Assembly: GCA_030562195.1 (NCBI GenBank)
Contig: CM060202.1
Span: 33,284,599 to 33,348,598 of the forward strand
Origin: Nipponacmea schrenckii
Lineage: Eukaryota > Mollusca > Gastropoda > Lottiidae
DNA length: 64,000 nucleotides
Direction of reading: 5' to 3'
Position 1 is the stretch's first letter; each line of letters starts with the position of its first letter. Below the pieces are notes generated by a model that saw only the letters and a program-made list of their open reading frames with translations, was not told the DNA's origin and made no database searches. The translations under genes were made by a program, and so were the position numbers. Below, in pieces: positions 24,181 through 36,503 of this stretch.

Positions 24181-25744
24181 CTAGATCCCCAGGCTTCGCG
24201 AGGTTCTGACGCAGTGCGTAGCAGTTTTGATATACGCTTTAAAACTGTCCCTTAAAGTATCCGTAGAACAGTAACGTTATTTTTACAGAGTATAAGTCGT
24301 TTTATTTCAAATCATAATTGGTTCGCTGAAACTAGTGTCATGTAGATCGCCCAAACGCATAATTCAACAACCAGTTTTTAACGATGAAATTCGCAATTTT
24401 CAAATGGTGATAAAACGGAAAGTATGCATCGTACATCAAAAAATAATATATCAATGGATAGATCTTTTCGAGAGCTATCACATTTGTGCAGCTCACAAGG
24501 TCACTAAAGGTCAAGGTTACAATATACGACCATTCGAAAATTTTATATATTACTTTCGGTCAAAATATCAAAATCAAAATCAAAATTCAAAAATCGGTTT
24601 CCAAATATAATTCAGGAATCGATATAACATTCTATAGACATCAAAATTATGCGAATCGTAGCATCTCCAGAGGCCCAATTTCGATTTAAAGAAAATTACG
24701 CACAGTTAGTAGAGAAGAAAATATAAAATTTCCAAATATTAAAAAGCGCATTTTTGGTGGAAATATGTGGATTAATATATCATTACAAAGAGCAGATGAA
24801 CCCGAATAAGATTCAATATAAATATTTGAGATTTATGAATTAATTCACGTGACAGAGCTCGTTAAAAATAAAAATCACAAATTTCAATCGGCTATAAAAC
24901 CGGAAGTAGACATCGGACAACACAAATGAATATATCAGGGGGTAGATATCATCAAGGGCAATAAGTCGTGTTCAGGTCACAAGGTCACCAAAGGTCAAGG
25001 TCACAAAATATGGGCCTTTAAAGTTTTTGCCATTACCAAGAAAATCAAAATCAAAATTCAAAAATCGGCTCCCAAATAAAGTTGCGCAATCGACTCTAGT
25101 CATTAGATATGAAAAAATATCGAAAATCGCTTTATCCCCTGAATTTGAATTTGAAATTTTACAAAAGTTTCAAATTTCAATATGGCGGCTTAACGTTTGC
25201 TTCCGGTCTGGATTTTTTTATCTTCGTTTTTTTTGTATGACTATTTCAAGCATATCGCAAAAAGAATTTTTGAAATATCTTGAAAATTCCGGAAGTTGAT
25301 TTTTAAATTTTAAAAGCGAATAACGTCAAAACCGGAAGTGATGTCAAAAATTTAAAAAATAATTCTTGATCGCATTAATAGTGTCTATCTATCTGTAAGT
25401 TTTCGGATGCATCGGAATAAAATTGTAGAAGTTGAAAAAAATGCAAAAATTGAAATGATAAAAGTCAGCTACAAAAGTAATGAAATTAGCAGTTTGAAAC
25501 TGCAGTTATGTAGCTAGCAGTTAAAAGAAGCTAGCAAAAGAAGTTCTGTCAAAATCAGTTGAAAAATAGAGGTAATAAACAACAAAAACAAAAAAAAACG
25601 CCATTGCCCACAGCTCGTTTCCAGTCACTCTGAATGACGTCATTTTACATTTAACAAATAGAAGTCTCGCAGTTTGAATGGCAGACAGCAACAGGTAGTT
25701 TGTAGCATGTTGCCTTCTAAGAGAAAAATCGAATGTGAAATTCG

Positions 25745-25775
<31 letters not shown>

Positions 25776-25924
25776 ATTTCGAAAACAAAGCAGTGCGTTC
25801 GATGAACGCACTGCAAAAAAAAAAAAAGAATTGACAAACCGAAAACAAACTGGGACTTTCACAAAAAAAAAGAATTGACAAACCGAAAACAAACTGGGAC
25901 TTTGCTGAAAGCAAAGTCCCACAA
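24181..25924 (-). mobile_element. Array element 11, family B, H2 end plus two stacked H1 modules
   Basis: Very similar to element 9 throughout (same CTAGATCCCC start, GCAGTGCGT motif, TATAAAACCGGAAGT, ATGACGTCAT near 25634). Right end: a ~29-base A-tract, linker and perfect H2 hairpin (25790-25800, loop GAT, 25804-25814). Two further linker/H1 units follow, the first broken. Confidence 0.6.
25815..25924 (-). repeat. Two consecutive H1 terminal modules, first one lacking its hairpin arm
   Basis: Unit 1 (about 25815-25860) has the A-tract, the gaattgacaaaccg linker and only TGGGACTTT, then cacaa, so the inner stem, loop and complementary arm are deleted. Unit 2 (25863-25924) repeats the A-tract and linker with a complete hairpin (25895-25905, loop TGAAA, 25911-25921). 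Loss of exactly one stem arm suggests replication slippage across the hairpin. Confidence 0.55.
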
Positions 25925-27012
25925 CTAGAATTGCTTACAATTATGAACGTATTTCGAGAGCCTTAAAATATTATGTAGGCTAAATTTGCAATGACCTACA
26001 TCTAGACAATATATTGAATATCATTTGACCTAGTTTTCAAAGTCATAAAATAATTAGGTCACACCTTCCGTAACGGTTAATGATGGCGAAAATATGAAAA
26101 TTATCAATTTTTGCTGTATTTAAGTACACTTATCTCTATGAATTTTTTAAGTAAGCCAAATTAAAAAATATCTACTCGTAGACAATATATTGAATATTAT
26201 TTGACCTAATTTTCAAGGTCATAGATTAAGTGGGTCACACCTTCCGTACCCGTTAAAGTGACCTAATTTTGAAAAAATCGAAATTTAAATAATTCGAAAG
26301 AAAATACGAAATTTGAAAATCGGTCTCCAAGAAAAGGTAGATAATGATCCATTGTATCTATGTGCTAAATTTCATCAAAATCGGTCTATCAGTAGTGTCT
26401 GAATTTCGGATTTAAGAATTGTAACGAAAATTCGAAATGGCGGCCGATATGGCAGCTTAACCTAATTATTTAGGTCAAATCAATTACTATTGACAAGTTA
26501 TTTAAAAAACAGTTTTCACTTTTCACCTAGCAGTTATAGACCGGAAGTTACGTAATTACGTCATTTTAGGCTAAACCGGAAGTGGAATTTTTTTTTCACA
26601 TTTTTTCAAAAATTATAAACATATCGCCTATCAACTGGTAAAGTTTCAAAATTTTACCATTTATATTAAAGGAGAAATCACGGTCTGAAATTTTTGCCGA
26701 TGACCCTTGAATATTGAATTGCAAATCGTGGGTAAAATATTTAACCTAATTGCATAAAACCTATAATTGTTAGTTGACAAATACATTGAAGTTTTCAAAT
26801 CTGAAAATCCGGTCAAAATCGAACTAAAAATAAACTTGCTAAAGCAAGAAAACCTGAACTTCCGGTTCTCACTTCCTGTCAGAGTTAGAACTTCCGGTTT
26901 TGTTTTATTTGATAATAGAAATCATTCTAAGATCAACTGTAGATTTAGAATTTCTGCACCTTTTACCAGTTTGTCTGCAAACTCATCCAAGAATTACAAA
27001 AAAAAAAAAAAA
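25925..27012 (-). mobile_element. Array element 12, family D, 1.1 kb
   Basis: Left end CTAG then hairpin AATTG-ctta-CAATT (25929-25942). The body has AATTAGGTCACACCTTCCGTAA boxes near 26050 and 26229, AAATGGCGGCC near 26437, ACCGGAAGTTACGTAATTACG near 26550 and CCGGAAGT near 26576. It ends with GTTTG-tctg-CAAAC (26969-26982), gaattac and a 14-base A-tract directly before the next CTAGA. No H1/H2/H3 hairpin is present. A second copy is at 61805-62847. Confidence 0.55.
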
Positions 27013-28701
27013 CTAGATCCCCAGGCTTCGCGAGGTTCTGACGCAGTGCGTAGCAGTTTTGATATACGCTTTAAAACTACCCCACAAAGTATCTATAGAA
27101 CACTAACATTATTTTACAAAGTATAAGTCGTTTTTTTTTCAAAGCATAATTGGTTCGCTGAAACTCGTGTCATGTAGATCGCCCAAACGCATAATTCAAC
27201 AAACAGTTTTTAACAATGAAATTCACAATTTTCAAATGTTGATAAAACTGAAACTATACATCGTACATCAAAATATAATATATCAACGGATAGATCTTTT
27301 CGAGAGCTATCACATTTGTGCAGCTCACAAGGTCACCAAATTTCAAGGTTACAATATACGACCTTTCGAAGTTTTTATATATTACTATCAGGTAAATATC
27401 AAAATCAAAATCAAAATTCAAAAATCCGTTTCCAAATATGATTCAGAAATCGATATTACATTCTATAGACATCAAAATTACACGAATCGGATTATCTCCA
27501 GAGGCCCCATTTCGATTTAAAGAAAATTACGCATAGTTAGTAGAGAAGAAATACACAATTCTCAAATACTAAAAAGCGCATTTTTGATGGAAATATGTGG
27601 TTTTATATATCATTACAAAGAGCAGATAAAATGTAATAAGATTCAATATGAATTTTTGTTATTCATAAATTAGTTCACGTGACAGAGCTCTTTAAAAATA
27701 AAAATCACAAATTTCAATCGGTTATAAAACCGGAAGTAGACATCGGACAACACATATGACTATATCAATGAATAGATATCATCAAGGGCAATAACTCTCG
27801 TTCAGGTCACAAGGTTACCAAAGGTCAAGGTCACGAAATATTGGCCTTTGAAATTTTGGTCATTACCAAAAAAAAATTTAAAAAGGAANNNNNNNNNNNN
27901 NNNNNNNNNNNNNNNNNNNNNNNNNNNNNNNNNNNNNNNNNNNNNNNNNNNNNNNNNNNNNNNNNNNNNNNNNNNNNNNNNNNNNNNNNNNNNNNNNNNN
28001 NNNNNNNNNNNNNNNNNNNNNNNNNNNNNNNNNNNNNNNNNNNNNNNNNNNNNNNNNNNNNNNNNNNNNNNNNNNNNNNNNNNNNNNNNNNNNNNNNNNN
28101 NNNNNNNNNNNNNNNNNNNNNNNNNNNNNNNNNNNNNNNNNNNNNNNNNNNNNNNNNNNNNNNNNNNNNNNNNNNNNNNNNNNNNNNNNNNNNNNNNNNN
28201 NNNNNNNNNNNNNNNNNNNNNNNNNNNNNNNNNNNNNNNNNNNNNNNNNNNNNNNNNNNNNNNNNNNNNNNNNNNNNNNNNNNNNNNNNNNNNNNNNNNN
28301 NNNNNNNNNNNNNNNNNNNNNNNNNNNNNNNNNNNNNNNNNNNNNNNNNNNNNNNNNNNNNNNNNNNNNNNNNNNNNNNNNNNNNNNNTCCCTATCTTTT
28401 AGAACTAAGTTCAATGTAGTTATCTAAAAAAGAACGATCAACATTGGATCAAAAATAAAGCCGCAAATTGAAAAACAAAGAAAAACTTTGGAAGCGCTAC
28501 GTCATTTCCTGTTTACAAAAAATGCATCAAATTACATTCATTAACATTACTTTCACGAGTACGACAAGAAAATCGAAAGAGTGAATTCATAGCATATGTA
28601 GTTTTGGCTGGGCGCTCTGGGAAGAATTCAAAAAAAAAAAAAAAAAAAAAAAAAAAAACATTTCGAAAACAAAGCAGTGCGTTCGATAGAACGCACTGCA
28701 A
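27013..28701 (-). mobile_element. Array element 13, family B left part, E-like right part, gap inside
   Basis: The left part matches elements 9 and 11 (CTAGATCCCC, GCAGTGCGT, TATAAAACCGGAAGT near 27724). A 500-N gap covers 27889-28388. To its right the sequence resembles family E (elements 15 and 20: atcttttagaactaagttc, gctacgtcatttcctg). Right end: A-tract, linker and perfect H2 hairpin (28674-28684, loop GATA, 28689-28699), then CTAGA. It may be a natural B/E recombinant or two elements joined across the gap. Confidence 0.5.
27889..28388. other. Assembly gap, 500 N
   Basis: Exactly 500 N, a conventional scaffold-gap length, so the true distance is unknown. It lies inside array element 13. 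Confidence 0.95.
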
Positions 28702-30760
28702 CTAGAGCCACACGTGGCACAGAGTGGGACTTTGCTAACGTTGCAAAATTGCAACAAACAGGTCGAAACATCTGTTTTTCTGGGAGAAACTGACCAAAGC
28801 AACGAGGTATCTGTGTGCAAAAAATTTTTTTGGGAAAAAACGTTATTTCCTACAGATGTAAAGCGCTGACCGATATAACTGGTAAATTGGAAGTTTACCC
28901 GTATGCGCCACGCCCATCTAAGTTACTTTTGCGTAAATCTAATCTCATACAAAATATATATTCATGGTACAAATTTGAAGCTTGTACATCTAATAGATCA
29001 CGAGATATACACAAATACGTTTCAAAAAAGCAAAATGTACTTTAATTTTAAAAGTCCAAAAATTAAATTTTCATTTTAAAAACTTTTATTGTGCATCGCT
29101 GGAAAGAGGACAAAAGGCGTCTTGGGAATGTGAAAAAAATAACCCTCTAAATTAATTAGGTCACGCTCTAGAGCAGCCCAAACGTTGCAAATTTTGGTGC
29201 TTTCGAGCAGCTATAAAACCGGAAATAGACATCAGAAGTCTAATGCCAAATTGTCAACTGATAGCTAAAGTCAGTGACCAATGACCTTGTAAAGGTCAAG
29301 GTCACCAAAGGTCAAAGTCACTAGAAATAAGCCCCCAAACTAAAAAAAAAACCTGATTTTTTGCAAATGTCGCAAAATTGCAACAAACAGGCAGAAACAT
29401 TTGATTTTTTGGGATAAACTGGCCAAAGTAATGAGATATATGTTTGCAAGGTACTTTTTTGAAAAACGTTATTTACTGCAGCCGTAATTCGCTGACCGAT
29501 ATAAATGGTAAATTTGAAGTTCACCCGGATGTGCCACGCCCATCTCGTTTTTTTGGAGGGGAATCTAATCATATTCAAAATGTATATTCACAGTAAAAAT
29601 TTGAAGCTTGTACAGCTAATAGATCACGAGATATACACACATACATTTCAAGGAAGCGAAAATACGGCAAAATGTACTTTTCTTTGCAAAATTCAAAAAA
29701 TTCAATTTTGTTGGAAAGAGGACAAAAAGCACTTTAAGAATCTGAAAAAATTAACACTCTAAATTAATTAGGTCACGCTCTAGAGCAGCCCAAAGTTGCG
29801 AATTTTGCTGTTTTCGGGCAGCTATAAAACCGGAAGTAGACGTCGGAGGTCAAAGTTCAAAGTATCAACTGATAGCCAAGGTCAATGACCTTTGACCTAT
29901 TAAAGGTCACGGTCATCAAAGGTCAAGGTCACGAGAAATAAGCCCCCAAACTTCGAAAAAATTCAACCGGATGTTGCAAAAATGCAAAAGCGAAATTCAA
30001 AATTCGACTCCCATACTTTTTTTTGCAATCGTTTAGACTTTCTAAAAATACTAATAACACACAAGTCACTCTTACCGTAGAGGCCCCATTTTGAGTTTTA
30101 CAAAAAAGTGACATTTCAAGATGGCGGCCAAAGTTTCACTTCCGGTTCAGATTTTTTCTTCTTCGTTTTTTTGTATTCTAATTTAATTACGATCGACATT
30201 AATTTTGTTGCGATACATCAATTACAGCACAAGTAGGTCAACCGGAAGTTTAAACCCTTTTTACGCTTAAACCGAAAATGAAGCAAAAATTTTGACTCTG
30301 CAAATGTATTTATATTCATGACACTTGAAGGCACCCAAATTTTCAGATCAATCCGTCTTAAAATAGCAAAGTTGCAAAAATTTGCGAAATACGGCAAAAA
30401 AATGTGTGCTATGAATTTTCGAATTTCGAAATTTTGTAACTGCTATCTTGTTGGAAATTGTTTCAAGTTTTCAAAAATGCAAACCCAAAGAAAATCGATT
30501 GAAAATTGCGACTTCTAGAGCCACTGACCGACTTTTGAGGAATGTTGCAATGCAGCACTTCCGGTTTTGCAAAAATGTACCAATTTATATTCATTAGAAA
30601 CGTCGACACTACAGAAGGTCTGGAGATGTTGTGAAATTGCTGCAACTATTGAAACCTAGGCTGTGTGCCCTGTGTAAATTTCGAAAAAAAAAAAAAAAAA
30701 AAAAAAAGAATTGACAAACCGAAAACAAACTGGGACTTTGCTGAAAGCAAAGTCCCACAA
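28702..30760 (-). mobile_element. Array element 14, family A, beta tail, H1 end
   Basis: CTAGA, GCCAC-AC-GTGGC and GTGGGACTTTGC are intact. Two modules (boxes near 28868 and 29493), the second with a small deletion near 29705, then a beta tail with CAAGATGGCGGC at 30117-30128 and CACTTCCGGT close by. Right end: A-tract, gaattgacaaaccg linker and perfect H1 hairpin (30731-30741, loop TGAAA, 30747-30757). Body and tail resemble element 6. Confidence 0.6.
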
Positions 30761-30892
30761 CTAGAGCCGTACGCCTAACGGCACTGAAGCAGTGCGTTCC
30801 ATCCAGGGATTCGTTCGTTAGGCAAAAGACAAAAAGGGTTTATTAAAATAAAAAAATATGCATCAGAAACGGATTTTGATTTCATAACAAAC

Positions 30893-30950
30893 GCTCCCAT
30901 ACCCCATTTCCCCCCTTTCCCCTCTTTGCCCCTCCCCATCCTTAGCCCTC
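30893..30950 (-). other. C-rich tract, possible G-quadruplex on minus strand
   Basis: Runs of C (CCCC, CCCCCC, CCCC, CCCC, CCCC) are separated by short A/T spacers, standing out in an AT-rich setting. The minus strand therefore has at least four G4 runs with loops of 1-7 bases, enough to suggest a G-quadruplex. The tract is kept in element 20 at 41144-41201. Structure is inferred. Confidence 0.45.
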
Positions 30951-32962
30951 ATCATCAATTAAGATAGATAATAAGTTAAAATCATAATAACAAATGGATA
31001 GAGGGTCGTTTAATCTTAAAAAGAAATCCGGATCGCCGAAACTCATATTTGTAAATCGCCCAAACGTAGAGAATAATACCCAATACAATGTAGATTGTTT
31101 TATATATTAAATTCGCAATTTTCGGATGGCGATGAAACCAAGAGTAGATATCGTACAAAAAATATATATATAGCATTGGATAGACAATGTCGAAGCTATA
31201 TACAAATCGAAAGGTCACTAATGGTTAAAGTTGTCTTAAGTCGCCAGGGTATAACATTGAGACACCACATAAATAGCGCGGCCTAACATTTTAAAATTTA
31301 TATTGAATAGAGTTTCGTCCCTTAGACCATTATTCCAGTCAACTGTATATTATTGCATAATATAAGAGATAAAATTTAAAATTCTAAAGGTTGTAATTTC
31401 GTTCCAAATATTCAATATTTACATCACCCTCAACAGGAAAAACATATATAACAACTTTGAATCATTTTAACTAGATGTACAACGATTAAACTAAAAAATA
31501 ATTTCAGATCGCTGAAACTTATATCTTGTAGGTCGCCCAAATGCAACACATTAAACAGATTGTTTTATAGAGAAAATTCGCAATTTTCAAATGGCGATAA
31601 AAGCGGAAGTATACATCTTACAATAAAGCTTAATATATCATTGGATAGAACTTCTCGAGAGCTATCATATTTGTACAGGTCAAAAATTCGTAAAAAGGTC
31701 AACGTCACAATATACGACCCTTCAAAGTTTTTAAAAATTTTAATCGTTAAAAAATCAAAATCAAAATCAAAATTCAAAAATCGGTTTCCATATATATTTC
31801 GGCAATCGGTTATAGATTCTATATACATCAAAATAACACAAATCGAATCATCCCCCGAGACCCTATTTCGATTTATACGCACACGCACGCACAGTTAGTA
31901 TAGAAGAAATTACAAAATTTTGAAATTTTTAAACGCGCAATTTTGATTAAAGTACCAAGTGTGATATATTAATAGAAAGATGAGATTAAGCGTAAAAGGA
32001 ATATGTAAGAAATTCTGTCCTATGTAAATTGGGTCACGTGATAGAGCTCTTGAAAGTTAAAATTCGTGATTTTCAATTGGCTGCAAAACCGGAAGTAAAC
32101 ATCGGACAACAAAAGTGGAGATACCATTGGGCAGATATAATGAAGGGCAATAACTTTTGTTCAGGTCAAAAGGTCATCAAAGGTCAAGGTTGCGAAATAT
32201 GACCGGTTAAAGTTTTGACAATTACTGAAAAAATTAAACCCGGGAAAATTTAAAAGAAAAACAAAATCGAAATTCAAATATTCCTTCCCATACTTTTTTG
32301 CGTAATCAATTGATGTTTCTAGAAAATCTAAAATTATGCAAATTAGACATATCCCTGAGAACTTATTTCAGTTTTACAAAATTTAGTCGTATCAATATGG
32401 CGGAAGATCTGTTACTTCCGGTTCGAATTTTCTTAATTTAGCATTATTCAATAGACAATTGTAGCTAATTGCAAAAGAAATTTTTCAAATATCTTCATTA
32501 TTCCGGAAGTGCAAAGTTCAACTTTAAAAGCAAATAACATCAAAACCGGAAGTGATATCGTAATTTTGAAAAATAATTATACTTCCCCAATCCAAATGTC
32601 TATATATCTGTAAGTTTTCAGATCGATCGAAATAAAACTGTAGAAGTTAGAAAATGAAAAAAAATTTCAAATTCAAAATGTCAGCGACAAATTTGGGGAA
32701 AAATGTATAATTCTTAAATTGCTATCTTTTAAAACTAAATTCAATGTAGTTACCTAAAAAAAACGATCAAAATCGGATCAAAAATAAAGCCGCAAATTGA
32801 AAAACAAAGAAAAAACTGTAGACGGGGCTACGTCATTTCCTGTAGGTCAAAATGGCGTCAAAATACATTCATCAAATTTAGTCTCGCGGCATTTTCGGGA
32901 GAAATGTTAACAGAATGTGCGTGGCATGCGTAGTTTTGGCTGGGCGCTCTGACCAGAATTCG

Positions 32963-32999
<37 letters not shown>

Positions 33000-33034
33000 G
33001 AAAAAAAAAGCAGTGCGTTCGATGAACGCACTGC

Positions 33035-33065
33035 AAAAAAAAAAAAAAAAACAAACCGAAAAAAA
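33035..33065 (-). repeat. Broken stacked terminal module
   Basis: After the H2 hairpin come an A-tract and acaaaccgaaaaaaa, the linker of an H1 module, which then fuses into ACACGTGGCAC of the next element's left end. The H1 hairpin and the CTAGAGCC start are both lost at this junction. Confidence 0.45.
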
Positions 33066-35104
33066 CACGTGGCACAGAGTGGGACTTTGCTAACGTTGCA
33101 AAATTGCAACAAACAGCCCGAAACATTTGATTTTCTGGGAGAATCTGGCCAAAGCAACGAGGTATCTGTGTGCAAAGTACTTTTTTGAAAAAAAGTTTTT
33201 CCTACAGATGTAAAGCGCTGACCGATATAAGTGAAGAATTGGAAGTTTACCCGGAAGGGGCCACGCCCATCTCATTTATTTTGGCGTAAAAACTAATCAC
33301 ATTTGAAATATATATTCGCGGTACAAATTTTTAAGCTTGTACAACTAATAGATCACGAGATATACACAAATACATTTCAAAAAAAAAAAAATGTACTTTA
33401 ATTTTAAAAGTGCAAAAATTAAATTTTTTTTTTTCAAAATTTTTGTTATACATCGCTGGAAAGTGGACAAAAAGCGCCTTAAGAATCTGAAAAAAAAAAA
33501 CCCTCTAAAAAAAATTAGGTCACGCTCTAGAGCAGTCCAAAGTTGTATATTTTGCTGATTTCGGGCAGATATAAAACCGGAAGTAGACGTCGAAGGTAAA
33601 ATATCAATTTGTCAACTGAAAGCCAAAGTCCGTGACCTATGACCTTGTAAAGGTCAAGGTCACCAAAGGTCAAGGTCACGAGAAAGAAGCCCCACAACTC
33701 GAAAAATAACTGATACTTTTTGCTAGCGTTGCAAATTGCAACAAACAGGCCGAAGCATCTGATTTTTCGGGATCCACTGGCCAAAGCAATTAGGTATCTG
33801 TGTGCAAGGTACTTTTTTTTTAAAACATTATTTCCTACAGCCTTAATTCGCTGACCTATATAAATGGTAAAATGGAATTTTACCCGGATGTGCCACGCCC
33901 ATCTCATTTTTTTTATATGACTGTAATCACTTTCAAAATGTATATTCACGTTACAAATTTGAAACATGTACATCTAATAGATCACGAGATATACACACAT
34001 ACATTTCTAAAAAAAAGTCAATACGGCAAAATGTACTTTTATTTTCAAAAACAAAAAAAATTTAATTTTCATTTTAAAAACCTTTGTTATACATCGTTGG
34101 AAAGAGGACAAAAAGCACTTTAAGAATCTGAAAAAAAAAAAACACTCTAAATTATTTAGGTCACGCTCTAGAGCAGTCCAAAGTTTTCGAATTTCGCTGT
34201 TTTTTTGGGGAGCCATAAAACCGGAAGTAGACGTCGGAGGTCAAAGGTCACAGAATCAACTGATAGCCAAGGTCAATCACATTTGACCTACTAAAGGTCA
34301 TGGTCACCAAAGGTCAAGGTCACGAGAAATAAGCCCCCAAACTTTGAAAAAATTCAACCGGATGTTGCAAAAATGCAAAAGCGAAATTCAAAAATCGACT
34401 TCCAATGTTTTTTTTTCAATTTTTATGTTCTTTCATTTGACACCAAAATCATCTCAATCGGATAAGCCATAATGTCTGAATTAAATTCGCGCAATTTCAG
34501 AAAAATCAAAATGGCGGCGAAAGTTGCGCATGCGGCCTTGATTTTTTTTTCTTCGCTTTTTTTTTATGGCTAATGGCTACCCGATGATACAAGTTTGAAT
34601 CTCATACATTAATAAAACCGGAAGTTATTCAACCGGACGTAAAACTCTATTTTTCGCAAAAACTGGAAGTGACGCAAAAATTTTGACCTACTTTTTGGAA
34701 ATCATTCCATGGGCTACATACACTCAATTTTTTTTTTGATAAATCGGTCTTAAAAAAAGCAAAGTTGCAAAAATGTGCAAAATACGGCAAAAAAATGTGT
34801 GCTACGAATTTTCGAATTTTGAGATTTTTTAAATTGCTATCTTATTGGAAATTATTTCAAGTTTCCAAAAATGCAAACCCGACGAAAATCGATTGAAAAT
34901 TGCGACTTCTAGAGCCACTGACCGACTTTTCAGGTATGTTGCAATGCAGCACTTCCGGTTTTGCAAAAATGTTCCAATTTATATTTAATAGAAACGGGCG
35001 CCACGACAGAAGGTGTAGAGAAGTTGCGAAAGTGCTGCAACTATAGCAGCCTAGGCTGTGTGCCCTGTGTAAATTTCGAAAAAAAAAAAAAAAAAAAAAA
35101 AAAA
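33066..35104 (-). mobile_element. Array element 16, family A, damaged left end, alpha tail
   Basis: Begins inside the left hairpin (cacgtggcacag) and keeps GTGGGACTTTGC. Modules have boxes near 33219 and 33850. The alpha tail has ATGGCGGCGAAAGTTGCGCATG near 34512, then a 25-base A-tract with no hairpin. It is closest to element 4 (8232-10303). Segment 33180-34260 has many T-to-A changes within A runs and odd G runs relative to element 4, which read like unpolished consensus. Confidence 0.55.
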
Positions 35105-36022
35105 TAGAACTGTGAACAGCTCCGAGCGTGGCAACTATGCGTTATCCCATGGATTTCGAACATTTTGAAACTTCTAACCTGCTAGCTTTCAATTCCGGTA
35201 CTTTTCAGCCTCCAATTGTGGAACAAGCGTAACAATATTGTTAGATCTATAGACAGCTGATGTCAAGGCCATTCTATATGGAAAATTTCAAGGTCATTGA
35301 AGGTGAAGGTCACAAGATTTAGAATTTCAAATTTTTAAAAAATTCAAACGGGCATAAATAATAAATGACGGACTAATTAAATTTTAAAGAAAATTTGCCA
35401 TTCTCGGAAAAATGGCGCATGCGCAACTAGCAATTGGAATTTTTTTCTTCTCGGGGGATACAAATTATTTTGTATAGCTAATATATATACTGTTTTTGCT
35501 TACATTCTTGAATTACACGGGATGTAGGGTCGCCTGAAATGAGATAAAAAACCGGAAGTCCCCACGCCCAAACCGGAAGTGATCAAAAAATTTTGATGAT
35601 ATATTTTTAATTGTGTTGCGTATTTATCTATATCCTGTAAATTTCAGATCGATCCGAACATTAGAGCCCGAAAGTGTAATATAACCGTCCAAAATTGCAA
35701 AATAATCAGATTTCTGTGGGCTATAAAACCGGAAGTTAATATTTGTCATGCAATATCAGCACATCTATAGACAGGTGAGGTCAAGGACATTCTACATCTC
35801 AAATGTCAAGGTCATTGAAGGTCAAGGTCACGAGATATAAAGTTTTAAATTTTTGAAAAATTCGAATGGGCATAAAAAAAATTCAAATTCGAAAATCAAA
35901 ATTCTGTTCCCAACATTTTTTAGATAAAGTATCAAGGTTTTGATAGACACCAAAATCATAAAAATCGGTCAATAATTGGCGGACTTATTAAATTTTTAAG
36001 AAAATTTGCCATTTTTGAAAAC

Positions 36023-36034
36023 TGCGCATGCGCA
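36023..36034. promoter_or_regulatory. Perfect NRF1-type palindrome
   Basis: TGCGCATGCGCA is a full palindromic match to the NRF1 consensus. The same 12-mer is at 40564-40575 in element 19, and GGCGCATGCGCA is at 35414-35425. It occupies the slot that in family A holds TTGCGCATGCGG. Function inferred from motif. Confidence 0.4.
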
Positions 36035-36503
36035 ACATTCAATTTAATTTTTCTTCATCTCAGGGGATTAAAATAATTTAGTATAGCTTAAATATACTGT
36101 TTTTGTTTAGATTCTTGAATTACATGGGAAGCAGGGTCGCCCGACATGAGACGAAAAAACCGGAAGTCCCCACGCCCAAACCGGAAGTGATCAAAAAATT
36201 TTGATGATGTAGTCTTAATTGCGCTGCCTATCTATCTATATCCTGTAAATTTCAGACCGATCCGACTATTAGGGCCCGAGCTAGCTTGAAATCTTATTTG
36301 CATATTATGCAATTAGCCACTTTCGGGTTAGCGAAAATATTATGTTAGATATTCATTTTTGATTCCAGCCCATATAAAAACCATTGGTGAAAACAAAAAT
36401 AGTCTATCTTTTTCCGTTTGGGCTAGCGAGCTTCCCAAAAAAAAAAAAAAAAAAAAAAAAAATCCGAACGAAAACAAAGCGTGACAAATTTTATTTGCCA
36501 CGC

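Larger units (their letters stand above)
30761..33065 (-). mobile_element. Array element 15, family E, H2 end
   Basis: Left hairpin GCCGT-acgccta-ACGGC (30766-30782) and an exact H2 motif GCAGTGCGTTC (30789-30799). A C-rich tract follows at 30893-30950. Body boxes: GGTCACGTGATAGAGCTC near 32033, AAAACCGGAAGT near 32086, AGGTCA cluster 32164-32190, ATGGCGGAAG near 32397, TTACTTCCGGT near 32412, ACCGGAAGTGAT near 32545, CAGATCGATCG near 32619, CTACGTCATTTCC near 32829. Right end: A-tract and perfect H2 hairpin (33010-33020, loop GAT, 33024-33034), then a broken linker. Nearly the same as element 20. Confidence 0.6.

Noticed and set aside
27841..28419. Long frames across the N gap (also 43813-44358)
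   Set aside because: They exist only because N is read as an unknown residue.
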